Shown here piece by piece: positions 34,723 through 42,924 of a DNA stretch of 64,000 nucleotides. The stretch lies in assembly GCA_049578985.1 (NCBI GenBank), contig JBAUMZ010000019.1:1-64000 (forward strand), in the 5' to 3' direction. The DNA comes from TH5896 sp049578985 (lineage in GTDB: Archaea > Thermoproteota > Nitrososphaeria > Nitrososphaerales > Nitrososphaeraceae). Below the pieces are notes generated by a model that saw only the letters and a program-made list of their open reading frames with translations, was not told the origin of the DNA and made no database searches. Within the stretch, counting starts at the first letter, position 1. Every line of letters starts with the position of its first letter. A program made the position numbers and the translations under genes.

Positions 34723-36489
34723 CTATTTGACGGTTACGGACTTGGCGAGGTTTCGAGGATAGTCTGGATTTGCGTTTTTCTCAAGTGCTAGATAATATGC
34801 TATCATCTGAAACGGTATTACCTCCAAAAGGGGATAAAAAACTTCATTCACTTCAGGAATCGCTATAAATCGGTCATAGACATCACTCGAGGAACTTCCT
34901 ACACCTATCAGAGATGCACCTCTTGCCTTTATTTCGTGGGCATTGGCCTTCACATCGTCAAAAGTAGAATCTGGGGGGTTCAGAACCAGAATACAACTAT
35001 TCTTGTCGATGAGCGCTAGGGGTCCATGCTTCAGCTCGCCAGCCGGGATTCCTTCTGCATGCACATAGCTCAACTCCTTGATCTTCAGGGCTCCCTCAAG
35101 TGCAATGGGATAATGAATTGATCTGCCCAATACGTAGATGTCTCTCACGTCCTTGATTTCGTTAGCTATTCGCTCAATCATGCCCTGTCTTTCGATTAAT
35201 TCTTTCACAGCACCATGCAATCTGTGTCTCTGGTCCTCTAATCCAATAACTCCTCCTGAGAGTTTATCTAGTATGGCATAAAGTATCATCAACTGTGAAG
35301 TAAAACTCTTGGTTGCTGCCACTCCAATTTCCGGCCCACAATTCATGTGAATAGAAATATCACTCAGACGCGCCAAGGACGAGGTTGGAACATTCACTAT
35401 CGAGATGATCTTTGAGCCAAGTGGTTTCGATTTCTTTATAACCTCTAGAACATCTGCCGTTTCCCCGCTCTGTGAAATGGCAACAATTACAGATTCAGGC
35501 TCAATATCATTTACAAGATACTGGAATTCACTTGACATGATAGCATCTGATTTTCTTCTCCCATACTTTGAAAGAAGGGCCTTTGCCACTAATGCACAAT
35601 GATAGCTTGTCCCACTTCCGGTAAAGTATATGGACGGAGCCGATTTGAGCAACTCACTGGCTTGCTCGATTCTGTTTTCCTGACCCTTTCCGGACTTAAC
35701 AATGGTCTCTACCTGTTCATTGATCTCTTTGATGGTGAAATGGGCGTAAGTCCCCTTGTCAATCCCGCCAAACTCCCAAGCCACTTGAGTTATTGGCCTC
35801 ACAACAGGCGCACCGTCAAAACTAATCATTTCCATTTCAGGGCCCTTTAAGATCACAATGTCTCGATTGTCTAGGAATATTGCTCTGTCTGTGTAATTCA
35901 AAAATCCTACAACATCACTGCTAATATAATAGCCGTCATTTGAAATACCCACAATAAGTGGTTCATCGAATCGAGCTCCAGCAATGGTCCCATCACTAAA
36001 CGCCGCAATAAATGAAAATGCGCCAGCCAATTTCTTGGCAGTATTGAGTACTGCTCCTCTCAGATCGCCCGAATAAAAATAATCTTCTTCCAGCAAATGT
36101 GCGATAACTTCACTATCTGTTTCGCTCTTGAAAATATGACCCTTATCCATGAGCTTTGATTTTAGCTCCGAATAGTTCTGAATTATTCCGTTGTGCACGA
36201 CCGCAATCTCTCCGTTACAGGACGTATGGGGATGGGCATTCTTGTCTGTAACCTTTCCATGTGTTGCCCATCTTGTATGACCTATTCCAATCGTTCCAGG
36301 CAATGCTCCCAAAAGTAAATTTGAATCCACAGCTTCGACTCTTCCCACTCCTTTTTTGACGCTGATTTTGCCGCCAGCAATAGTTCCGATTCCTACGCTA
36401 TCGTAACCCCTATACTCCATTTTCTTTAAGCACTCTACTAGAAGAGGAGCGGCGAGAGATCCACCTTTGTACCCGATAATTGAACACAT
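34723..36489 (-). CDS. glmS: Glutamine-fructose-6-phosphate aminotransferase (isomerising)
   Basis: 588 residues from ATG 36489, giving MCSIIGYKGG with Cys2 as glutaminase nucleophile; a TATA-like element 28 bp upstream supports this start over two in-frame upstream ATG-type codons. Makes glucosamine-6-phosphate, the entry to UDP-GlcNAc for glycans. Glutaminase block EYRGYDSVGIGT and GHTRWATHGKVTDKNAHPH; two SIS isomerase domains follow (YFTGSGTSYHCALVAKALL, then YVLGRSIHYPIALEGALKI); the end LAKSVTVK is the usual terminus. Confidence 0.96.
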   Translation of the reverse strand: MCSIIGYKGGSLAAPLLVECLKKMEYRGYDSVGIGTIAGGKISVKKGVGRVEAVDSNLLLGALPGTIGIGHTRWATHGKVTDKNAHPHTSCNGEIAVVHNGIIQNYSELKSKLMDKGHIFKSETDSEVIAHLLEEDYFYSGDLRGAVLNTAKKLAGAFSFIAAFSDGTIAGARFDEPLIVGISNDGYYISSDVVGFLNYTDRAIFLDNRDIVILKGPEMEMISFDGAPVVRPITQVAWEFGGIDKGTYAHFTIKEINEQVETIVKSGKGQENRIEQASELLKSAPSIYFTGSGTSYHCALVAKALLSKYGRRKSDAIMSSEFQYLVNDIEPESVIVAISQSGETADVLEVIKKSKPLGSKIISIVNVPTSSLARLSDISIHMNCGPEIGVAATKSFTSQLMILYAILDKLSGGVIGLEDQRHRLHGAVKELIERQGMIERIANEIKDVRDIYVLGRSIHYPIALEGALKIKELSYVHAEGIPAGELKHGPLALIDKNSCILVLNPPDSTFDDVKANAHEIKARGASLIGVGSSSSDVYDRFIAIPEVNEVFYPLLEVIPFQMIAYYLALEKNANPDYPRNLAKSVTVK

Positions 36490-36511
36490 ACGCATAATTA
36501 TTTTGATAACA

Positions 36512-36523
36512 TAATTAAAAATA
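36512..36523 (-). promoter_or_regulatory. TATA box of glmS
   Basis: TATTTTTAATTA on the minus strand, centred 28 bp before ATG 36489. The position argues that transcription starts at the codon for the Met preceding the catalytic Cys. Confidence 0.55.
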
Positions 36524-36671
36524 GCCAAAAGGGGGATATGACCGTTATATTAATATATTTAGTGTAGAATCCATCTTATAGCAGTATTTCGGACGCAAGC
36601 ACGCTAAGAATGAGGCCAAAGTTTTTTTGTACCTGTCATAATTTATATGTAATCTTAGTCAATATCCGTCG

Positions 36672-37631
36672 TTGGAAAAGACTCTTTTATATAGTGTAGG
36701 TGACAGGATGTTATCCAAACCGATAACCGTTTATAAAGACGTCAGTTGTATGAGTGTCCTTTCTAACCCTGTCGCTTGGAAGATTATGCAGTTGCTATCA
36801 TCTGAACCAAAATATACTGCTCAAGTAGCAAGGGAGCTTAGGATATACGAACAAAGTGCCTATTACTACATGCAAAAACTACAGCGCATAGGAGCGATCC
36901 AGCAATCTGGAACCAAAACAATCCGAGGGGGGACAGCACGCCTTTTCAAAACAGTCAACCCATCATATGGTTTAGAGATGGACTGGGGAGAGTCTTTGTT
37001 TAGCGTTCTGTCAAATAACAACCGGGAGGACTCAAGTAATTTGGTTTTCTTCAAGGAATTCATAAAAGATGATCTGTTTAACGGACTCATTGTTGTAGGT
37101 GCTCCGGATCCACATGGTCCATACAAATCGTCCGCAAGAGATGGACATTATGCTATCCAGCTTGCATTTTCGCTAGGGAATTTGTGCAATATCTCGGACG
37201 AATTCATAGTTAAACTGGATTCTGACGCAAGGGCAGAACGAGCCATTAATGGTCGTAACATCGTGAGTATAGGGGGCCCAGGGACAAATATTGTTACGGC
37301 AGAATTTAACAAATATCTTCCAATCCGGTTCAATGAATCAAACTTTTGGTCTGGGCTGGCCGCAGACACAGGGGAGTTGTATAATATGGACAATCATGGT
37401 CTGATTGCCAAAATACGAAATCCTTATGATGAGAAATATACGGTGATCATAGTCGCAGGGGTAAGGTCTATTGGTACCAAGTCAGCCGTATTGGGGCTGA
37501 CAAATTTTGCGAGCCAAATTTTGAGAAATTATGCTGACGGACATGAGTGGGCCATTGTCGTGCAAGGCTTCGATATGAACGCTGATGGGAAAATCGACCA
37601 CGTTGATGTACTTAAGGAGATTTGCAAATAG
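36672..37631 (+). CDS. Winged-helix protein with S-layer-type C-terminal domain and EF-hand-like end
   Basis: 319 residues, TTG start about 28 bp after CATAATTTATATG. The N-terminal about 90 residues are an ArsR-like winged helix (NPVAWKIMQLLSSEPKYTAQ, then QSAYYYMQKLQRIGAIQ). The rest follows the S-layer C-terminal domain (NIVSIGGPGTNIVTAEFNKY, then VIIVAGVRSIGTKSAVLGL) without any signal peptide or membrane helix. The last residues FDMNADGKIDHVDVLKE match a calcium-binding EF-hand/dockerin loop (D-x-N-x-D-G-x-I-D). Such cytosolic HTH/S-layer-domain proteins occur in archaea; function unknown. Confidence 0.8.
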   Translation: MEKTLLYSVGDRMLSKPITVYKDVSCMSVLSNPVAWKIMQLLSSEPKYTAQVARELRIYEQSAYYYMQKLQRIGAIQQSGTKTIRGGTARLFKTVNPSYGLEMDWGESLFSVLSNNNREDSSNLVFFKEFIKDDLFNGLIVVGAPDPHGPYKSSARDGHYAIQLAFSLGNLCNISDEFIVKLDSDARAERAINGRNIVSIGGPGTNIVTAEFNKYLPIRFNESNFWSGLAADTGELYNMDNHGLIAKIRNPYDEKYTVIIVAGVRSIGTKSAVLGLTNFASQILRNYADGHEWAIVVQGFDMNADGKIDHVDVLKEICK

Positions 37632-37669
37632 GGATGAGGAATTTGAGTTCAGGCCCATTTTACTTGTCA

Positions 37670-38203
37670 CTACGCATTCGGAACTGACACGGATGCAGAT
37701 GATGGTGATGATGGTGATGATGACTTTGAGAGTTCCACGTGAACAAGGAGCCTATTCTCTTCCTCTTTCCTTACTATGTGTCCAGGCAAGTTAACAAATC
37801 TATCTCCTATCGAGACATGCCCGTGAACGACAATCTGCCTCGCTGTATAAGGTGATTTAGTATCTATCTTTCTCATAATCATAGTTTGAAGTCTTCTTTC
37901 CAACAAGTGCTCTATCTTCAAATTTAGGATATCATCCAATGATGCTGTTTCATCTATGAGACCAAGGCGGCCAAGGTACTTGAGAAGCTTTATCTCTTGT
38001 TGATGTCTACTCTCAGTTGGTAGGGCAAGCAGAGCCCTTGCTTGGTTTCTAAACCCCGCAACCTCGGTTTGAGCTTTCCATAATTCTCTCTTATTTCGGA
38101 GTCCATATGATCCAATGATATAGAGCTCCGCGCTAAGTTGATCAGATGTCCAAATTCTTCTGGGCCTGCTAAAGGTTTTCCTTGCCTTTCGAGGATCTCC
38201 CAT
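37670..38203 (-). CDS. rps4: Ribosomal protein uS4
   Basis: 177 residues, ATG start. Primary 16S rRNA-binding protein of the small subunit. GDPRKARKTFSRPRRIW and YGLRNKRELWKAQTEVAGFR are typical of archaeal uS4. The S4 RNA-binding domain is RRLQTMIMRKIDTKSPYTAR then QIVVHGHVSIGDRFVN. The C-terminus is an unusual Ser/Pro tail (SKSSSPSSPSSASVS) encoded by a GAT/GGT-type trinucleotide tract at about 37697-37722 on the plus strand. rps13 lies 25 bp upstream; the usual rps11 and rpoD do not follow. Confidence 0.96.
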   Translation of the reverse strand: MGDPRKARKTFSRPRRIWTSDQLSAELYIIGSYGLRNKRELWKAQTEVAGFRNQARALLALPTESRHQQEIKLLKYLGRLGLIDETASLDDILNLKIEHLLERRLQTMIMRKIDTKSPYTARQIVVHGHVSIGDRFVNLPGHIVRKEEENRLLVHVELSKSSSPSSPSSASVSVPNA

Positions 38204-38228
38204 TACTCATCTACCCTAAAATTCTCAG

Positions 38229-38705
38229 TCATTTCGAAGTGGAGGCAGGCGATGCTTTACCACTCTTCTTAACGCCAACTGCGCCCATCCTTCTCCCTGA
38301 TGTTCTCGTGTGCTGTCCCCTGACCCTTAATCCAAACATGTGCCTGTAACCGCGCCAGCTCATCACGCTTTTCTCCCTATTTATATCATTTGTGATAGTA
38401 AATTCTAGATCAGATGTGATAAGATGAGTGTCAGAACCTGTATCCATATCTGCCCGTCGATTGAGATACCACGAAGGCATCTTGATTTTTGATGGATTTC
38501 TAACCGCATCCTCAATCTCCTGTATTTCATTCTCTGTAAGATATCCAACTCTTATCGACGGACTGATGTTGAGCGATTGCAAAACTACTTGAGAATAGTT
38601 ATAACCCAATCCTCTGATAGTACTAAGCGCGACAATAGACTTTTTGCTACCATCAATGTCTTTGCCTGCAATTCTTAGTATGTGTTTGTATTCGCTACTC
38701 GACAA
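38229..38705 (-). CDS. rps13: Ribosomal protein uS13
   Basis: 158 residues, TTG start with a TATA-like TTTTTATTTA about 30 bp upstream on the minus strand. Head protein of the 30S subunit. HILRIAGKDIDGSKKSIVAL, STIRGLGYNYSQVVLQSLNI and the basic RGYRHMFGLRVRGQHTRTSG with RRMG are diagnostic. The C-terminal Lys/Ser/Ala tail is slightly extended. First gene of the short rps13-rps4 unit. Confidence 0.96.
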   Translation of the reverse strand: MSSSEYKHILRIAGKDIDGSKKSIVALSTIRGLGYNYSQVVLQSLNISPSIRVGYLTENEIQEIEDAVRNPSKIKMPSWYLNRRADMDTGSDTHLITSDLEFTITNDINREKSVMSWRGYRHMFGLRVRGQHTRTSGRRMGAVGVKKSGKASPASTSK

Positions 38706-38864
38706 GCACTGAATGCGTATTCGTTCCTAAATAAAAACCATGCTAAGATCCTAAAAATGCGCGCTGGGATTAGCCTTCTTGCGGCTCTGTAGAAGCTACA
38801 TAGCCCCTTCTTGCATCGACTTTAAATACGGTACCCATGAACCTGTCAAATGATCTTTTAAACA

Positions 38865-38888
38865 ATTAGCTCGTAATCCCGAGCTAAT
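38865..38888. repeat. Perfect 9-bp inverted repeat upstream of the MoxR/VWA cluster
   Basis: ATTAGCTCG and CGAGCTAAT flank a 6-nt loop, in the gap between divergent rps13 and the MoxR gene, about 25 bp before the latter's TTG and just ahead of a CTTAAATA TATA-like element. It could be an operator or an RNA hairpin. Confidence 0.5.
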
Positions 38889-38913
38889 CAAGCGTTTCTT
38901 AAATACAAGCCAA

Positions 38914-40599
38914 TTGTATCTGAATTCGCGAATTGAATTGGATTCAAAGGAGAAAGTAAAGAAGGCTGTCCATCATTCCTACGCAACGGCACCTAATTAC
39001 ACCGAGATAATGGCTGGACTACCCGATAATTTTAAGCAGCTGAATAGGTTGCGGGATCTGTTAGAAATCAATTACAAATCCATTTCAGTTCAGGACCAGA
39101 TGAGGAGAAATTTAGTTGCAAGATTAAAGAATGGCATTACGCCGTTCCCTGGGATAATTGGCTACGAATTAGATGTTCTTCCGTCTTTGATTCGAGCTAT
39201 ATTGGCAGGACACGACGTTCTGTTAATCGGGGAGATTGGCCAAGCAAAGACTCGAATTGCAGAAAGTGTTGCGAAACACTTGCTTTCCCCTATCCCAGTC
39301 GTTGAAGGATCTGTTATGAACGATATTCCTACAAGTATCTTAGAAGATCACCTTGTGGCAATGCTCTCCGACGAAGAGATCCTAAAAACGAGCCCTGATT
39401 TTGATGTCTCAACTGAGTGCGAGAAGACGATAAGAAATAACAAGATGGACACTCGCATAAAATGGGTGGAAGGTATCCATCGCTACCGATACTTTCTCGC
39501 TACTCCTGACGTCTCAGTTAAGGATTTGGTAGGACAGGTGGATGTAATGAGGATCGCTAAGAAAGGCATTGAAATCTATGACATCGAATCGTACACTCCA
39601 GGCTATCTACTTCAAGCGCACCATGGTATGATGTGCATAGATGAGCTTCCTGTACTAGATCCCAGAAAGCAGGTGGCGCTGCTCAGCGTATTACAGGAAG
39701 GAAAGTTTACAACGGGATCATATCCAATTACGTTTAGACCAGACATCAGCATTTTTGCAACGGCAAATCCGACCGATTATACTCATTCGGGCAGGATAAT
39801 TGAACCCCTTTCCGATCGTCTGAGAAGCCATATAAAGACACACTATCCAGTTAGCTTGGAGGACGAGATCATGATTATACTACAGGAGACGCGAGGCTTA
39901 AATTCATCAAAGGTTTTTATTCCTATATTCATTCTGAGAACTCTAGCTACAATAGTACATCATGCCAGATCTAGAAACGAGATAAATCAGGAGAAAGGGG
40001 TAAGCGTTAGGATGGGCGTGCACTCTATGGAGTTACTCATTAGCGAATCGGAAAGAAGCAGATCGCTTTTCCATGCTGTGACTAGTGTGCCCAGATACTG
40101 CGACTTTGGCAGTATTCTTCAAGCAGTAAAGTTTGAACTTTCCGAATTAGACGACAGCTTTGAATCGAGGTCAAAGCTGTTAGGGAAGCTTATCGAAGAA
40201 GCATTAAGAACAGTTTCGCTAGATTATTTGGATATCGTTGATTCAAACGAGCTTCAACTCATACGTAAGGATTTTTCCAAAGACAGCAGATTTAACGTGT
40301 CGCAAAAAATGTTAGGCATTGATCCTTCTTCAACGGGTGACTATCAAGCCCAACTTAAAAAGTTCCCGCATCTGGAACAGTTAGTGGTTAAGACTATCGA
40401 TCGGATTTTAAATGAACAGGATGAGATCATAGAAAGGCTGAAAAAACATGATGTGAACAGCCATTTCGTTTCAATTCCTCCTAAAGTCGATGGGGAGCTT
40501 ATGGCCTCGGTTACTGAATTAGTGTTGGAAGGCTTGACATGGACTCAACCGGTCGTACTAGAGAAGAAGAGCGAGAGTGAATTTGGATTACGAGATTAA
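38914..40599 (+). CDS. MoxR/Mg-chelatase-type AAA+ ATPase
   Basis: 561 residues from TTG 38914. A TATA-like CTTAAATA lies only about 10 bp ahead, so TTG 38938 or ATG 39010 may be the true start. The AAA+ core has Walker A DVLLIGEIGQAKTRIAESVA near residue 105, Walker B GMMCIDELPVLDPRKQ near 240, sensor 1 ISIFATANPTDYTH near 285 and an arginine-rich PLSDRLRSH. The about 200-residue C-terminal helical part is longer than in BchI. It is followed at once by a VWA gene, the standard MoxR/VWA metal-insertion or remodelling pairing. Substrate unknown. Confidence 0.88.
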   Translation: MYLNSRIELDSKEKVKKAVHHSYATAPNYTEIMAGLPDNFKQLNRLRDLLEINYKSISVQDQMRRNLVARLKNGITPFPGIIGYELDVLPSLIRAILAGHDVLLIGEIGQAKTRIAESVAKHLLSPIPVVEGSVMNDIPTSILEDHLVAMLSDEEILKTSPDFDVSTECEKTIRNNKMDTRIKWVEGIHRYRYFLATPDVSVKDLVGQVDVMRIAKKGIEIYDIESYTPGYLLQAHHGMMCIDELPVLDPRKQVALLSVLQEGKFTTGSYPITFRPDISIFATANPTDYTHSGRIIEPLSDRLRSHIKTHYPVSLEDEIMIILQETRGLNSSKVFIPIFILRTLATIVHHARSRNEINQEKGVSVRMGVHSMELLISESERSRSLFHAVTSVPRYCDFGSILQAVKFELSELDDSFESRSKLLGKLIEEALRTVSLDYLDIVDSNELQLIRKDFSKDSRFNVSQKMLGIDPSSTGDYQAQLKKFPHLEQLVVKTIDRILNEQDEIIERLKKHDVNSHFVSIPPKVDGELMASVTELVLEGLTWTQPVVLEKKSESEFGLRD

Positions 40600-40600
40600 A

Positions 40601-42004
40601 ATGAACGATTCTGAAAAAAGTTACTTTTTTCAACTCTTTCATCTGGGCAGTGATTCCAGAAAATCGAAATTCTCAGAGAATATTGATAATAAGCCTCAAA
40701 CAGAGATCGATCTCTTGTTGAGTATAGTTGGAAGAGAAGCGTTACGAGAAAAGAGACCCAATCTCCAAGAATTAGATCAAATAATAAAAGGTCTTATAGA
40801 ACAAGAAAATACCGGTAAGGAATCTACAAATGGAGTAGATACTGATGATGCTGATGATGGTGGTGGTGGTGGTGGTGGTGGACAGGAAGAGGAAAGATCT
40901 CGTGACCGGAGCACGCCCTTTTCAATCGTTAGAATGCTTCTTCAGGAAGGATATTTAAGAGACGATGAAAAGTGGCTTACCTGGAAAGGATTTTCTAAGA
41001 TTGGTAATTTGATTCTGGATGACGTGATGAAGGCACTGAAGTTGGGCGAGGTAGGAGCCCATAGTACAAATAACATAGGGGTAGGATCAGTGGTATTGGA
41101 TACCACTCGGAAATTTGAAGATGGAGATGACATGCGGCTGGTCAATATACCATTATCGTTACTAAACTGCGTTCTCCGAACTCAAAAAGAGTTTAGCAGA
41201 ATAGATATTCCGTTACAATTGAAAAGGGATGACTTGGAGGAGTATGAGACCTTATACGATGTCCGAGCCAGTGTAGTATACTGCATCGACTTGAGCTCGA
41301 CTATGAAGTATTCTAGAATGTTTGGGGATTTAAGCAGGATCGAAGCGGCCAAGAAGGCCTTGTGGAGCTTAGTGATGCTTAACAAGAAGTACTTCCCTAA
41401 TGATTCCGTTTACGTCGTAGGCTTTGGTTCGCTCGCATCTAATGTAAAAATTTCGGATATTCCATATCTAAAAACATTCGATGCAGGTTCAGATTTCTTG
41501 CATTACACGAATTATCAAGCGGCCTTTAGACTATCAAAGAGAGTATTGCTCAAGGAAGGCTCTGCAAATAAACGAATTATTCTCGTGACTGATGGTCATC
41601 CAAGTGCTTGCTTTATGGATGACGCAAAGCAGCAAGAAAGGATCTTAAAAAGCAGGCCGTATTCGCATTTTTATCAGCCTGATGCTTCGAGCTTGGATAG
41701 CGCTCAAGCCGATTATGACATGAGACTGGATATTTCAGCGGGAAATCTAGTTTATCTCTGCTATCGCTATAGGCAGGTTGATAGTTACATTGCTGAACAA
41801 ACTATGCTTGAGGCGGAGAAGTGTCATGAGAAAGGGATATACATTGATACACTAATGATCAGTGAAGAAGACTCACTTTTGGGATTTGTCAACAATATGG
41901 AAAGACGAGTTAAAGGACGATCATACTATGTGAGCCCTGACGCCTTAGAGACTACCCTGCTTAGTGATTTCATAAGGAACAAGCAGACCATTTTGCGTGC
42001 CTAA
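40601..42004 (+). CDS. VWA-domain protein paired with the MoxR ATPase
   Basis: 467 residues from ATG 40601, one base after the previous stop; in-frame GTG 40577 would overlap by 23 bp. After a helical N-terminal part comes an acidic and Gly8 linker (DTDDADDGGGGGGGGQEEER) encoded by a GGT tract at 40859-40882. The C-terminal VWA domain has a MIDAS near VVYCIDLSSTMKYSRMFGDL (D-x-S-x-T), IILVTDGHPSACF (TDG) and IYIDTLMISEEDSLL. Binds a divalent metal and client protein, energised by the ATPase. Part of a four-gene cluster. Confidence 0.86.
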   Translation: MNDSEKSYFFQLFHLGSDSRKSKFSENIDNKPQTEIDLLLSIVGREALREKRPNLQELDQIIKGLIEQENTGKESTNGVDTDDADDGGGGGGGGQEEERSRDRSTPFSIVRMLLQEGYLRDDEKWLTWKGFSKIGNLILDDVMKALKLGEVGAHSTNNIGVGSVVLDTTRKFEDGDDMRLVNIPLSLLNCVLRTQKEFSRIDIPLQLKRDDLEEYETLYDVRASVVYCIDLSSTMKYSRMFGDLSRIEAAKKALWSLVMLNKKYFPNDSVYVVGFGSLASNVKISDIPYLKTFDAGSDFLHYTNYQAAFRLSKRVLLKEGSANKRIILVTDGHPSACFMDDAKQQERILKSRPYSHFYQPDASSLDSAQADYDMRLDISAGNLVYLCYRYRQVDSYIAEQTMLEAEKCHEKGIYIDTLMISEEDSLLGFVNNMERRVKGRSYYVSPDALETTLLSDFIRNKQTILRA

Positions 42005-42067
42005 CTCTTAAATTTGTAATATACCTTTTTAAGTCTACTAGACCGAACCAGATATCGGTGTTTATCA

Positions 42068-42877
42068 TTGAGTCAACCATCGTCACCTGTATATTTGGAT
42101 TGGAACGACGCGTTGCCCGTTCTGAAAAAGGCCTATGATTTAGGGCTATTTACCATGATTATAGGGCCAAAAGGAACAGGCAAGACCACCCTGGTTAGAG
42201 CATTTGGTGCACAGATTAGCAGAACATTGTATCCCGTTAATTTTAGCTTAAGAACTCGAGAGTCTCATCTTATCGGAACCAAGACCCTTGAAAATGGTGG
42301 AGTGGGATTTGTAGATGGAATTCTTGTTGAATCCATGAAGCTTGGGGGGCTCCTGTATCTTGATGAGCTGAACGCTGCCGAAGCAGACGTGCTTTTGCGA
42401 CTGGATGAAGCTCTCGATGATAGGAGACAAGTAGTGTTGAAGGAGTCTGAAGGTCAGACAATAACTGCGTCAAAAGGATGGACGGTTATTGCTACAATCA
42501 ATCCACTGTCCCACGTAGGAACCAAGGAACTGCCACCACAACTGCTCAGTAGATTTCCTGTTCGTCTCAGGTTGGAATACCCTCCAGAAGAGGTAGAAGT
42601 AGCCATAATAAGAAGACATACTTTGGTTGAGGACTCTGCTTTAGCATCCGTAAGAATGGGCGTTAAACTAGCCAACAAACTTCGTGAAGCAGCCGCTGTT
42701 GAAGAGCTATACTATAGCCCAAGTATGAGAGAGACTATTGCTTTCTCCAAGCTAATAGAATCAGGAAGTGAAGCAAAGCACGCGGCGCAATTGGTATTCG
42801 CGAACGTCTATGGTCAATGGGGAGATGTCGAGTATCGAAAGGTAATGGATATGATTACTTCTATTTTTGGAAACTAG
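42068..42877 (+). CDS. Second MoxR-type AAA+ ATPase (CbbQ/NorQ-like)
   Basis: 269 residues, TTG start; a T-rich TATA-like TTTTTAAG lies about 38 bp upstream, so it has its own promoter. Walker A MIIGPKGTGKTTLVRAFGAQ near residue 37, Walker B GLLYLDELNAAEADVLLRLD near 100, sensor 1 TVIATINPLSH near 143 and the arginine finger region PPQLLSRFPVRLRLEYPPEE. The compact size resembles CbbQ/NorQ/GvpN proteins. Followed by a VWA protein, matching the CbbQ-CbbO architecture. Confidence 0.88.
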   Translation: MSQPSSPVYLDWNDALPVLKKAYDLGLFTMIIGPKGTGKTTLVRAFGAQISRTLYPVNFSLRTRESHLIGTKTLENGGVGFVDGILVESMKLGGLLYLDELNAAEADVLLRLDEALDDRRQVVLKESEGQTITASKGWTVIATINPLSHVGTKELPPQLLSRFPVRLRLEYPPEEVEVAIIRRHTLVEDSALASVRMGVKLANKLREAAAVEELYYSPSMRETIAFSKLIESGSEAKHAAQLVFANVYGQWGDVEYRKVMDMITSIFGN

Positions 42878-42924
42878 ATAGGTTTTTGAGTAGTGTTTCA
42901 GAATACAAGTACTAGATACTAGAC

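Noticed and set aside
37690..37730. Trinucleotide tract considered as a regulatory repeat or array
   Set aside because: It is in frame in rps4 and encodes its Ser/Pro tail.
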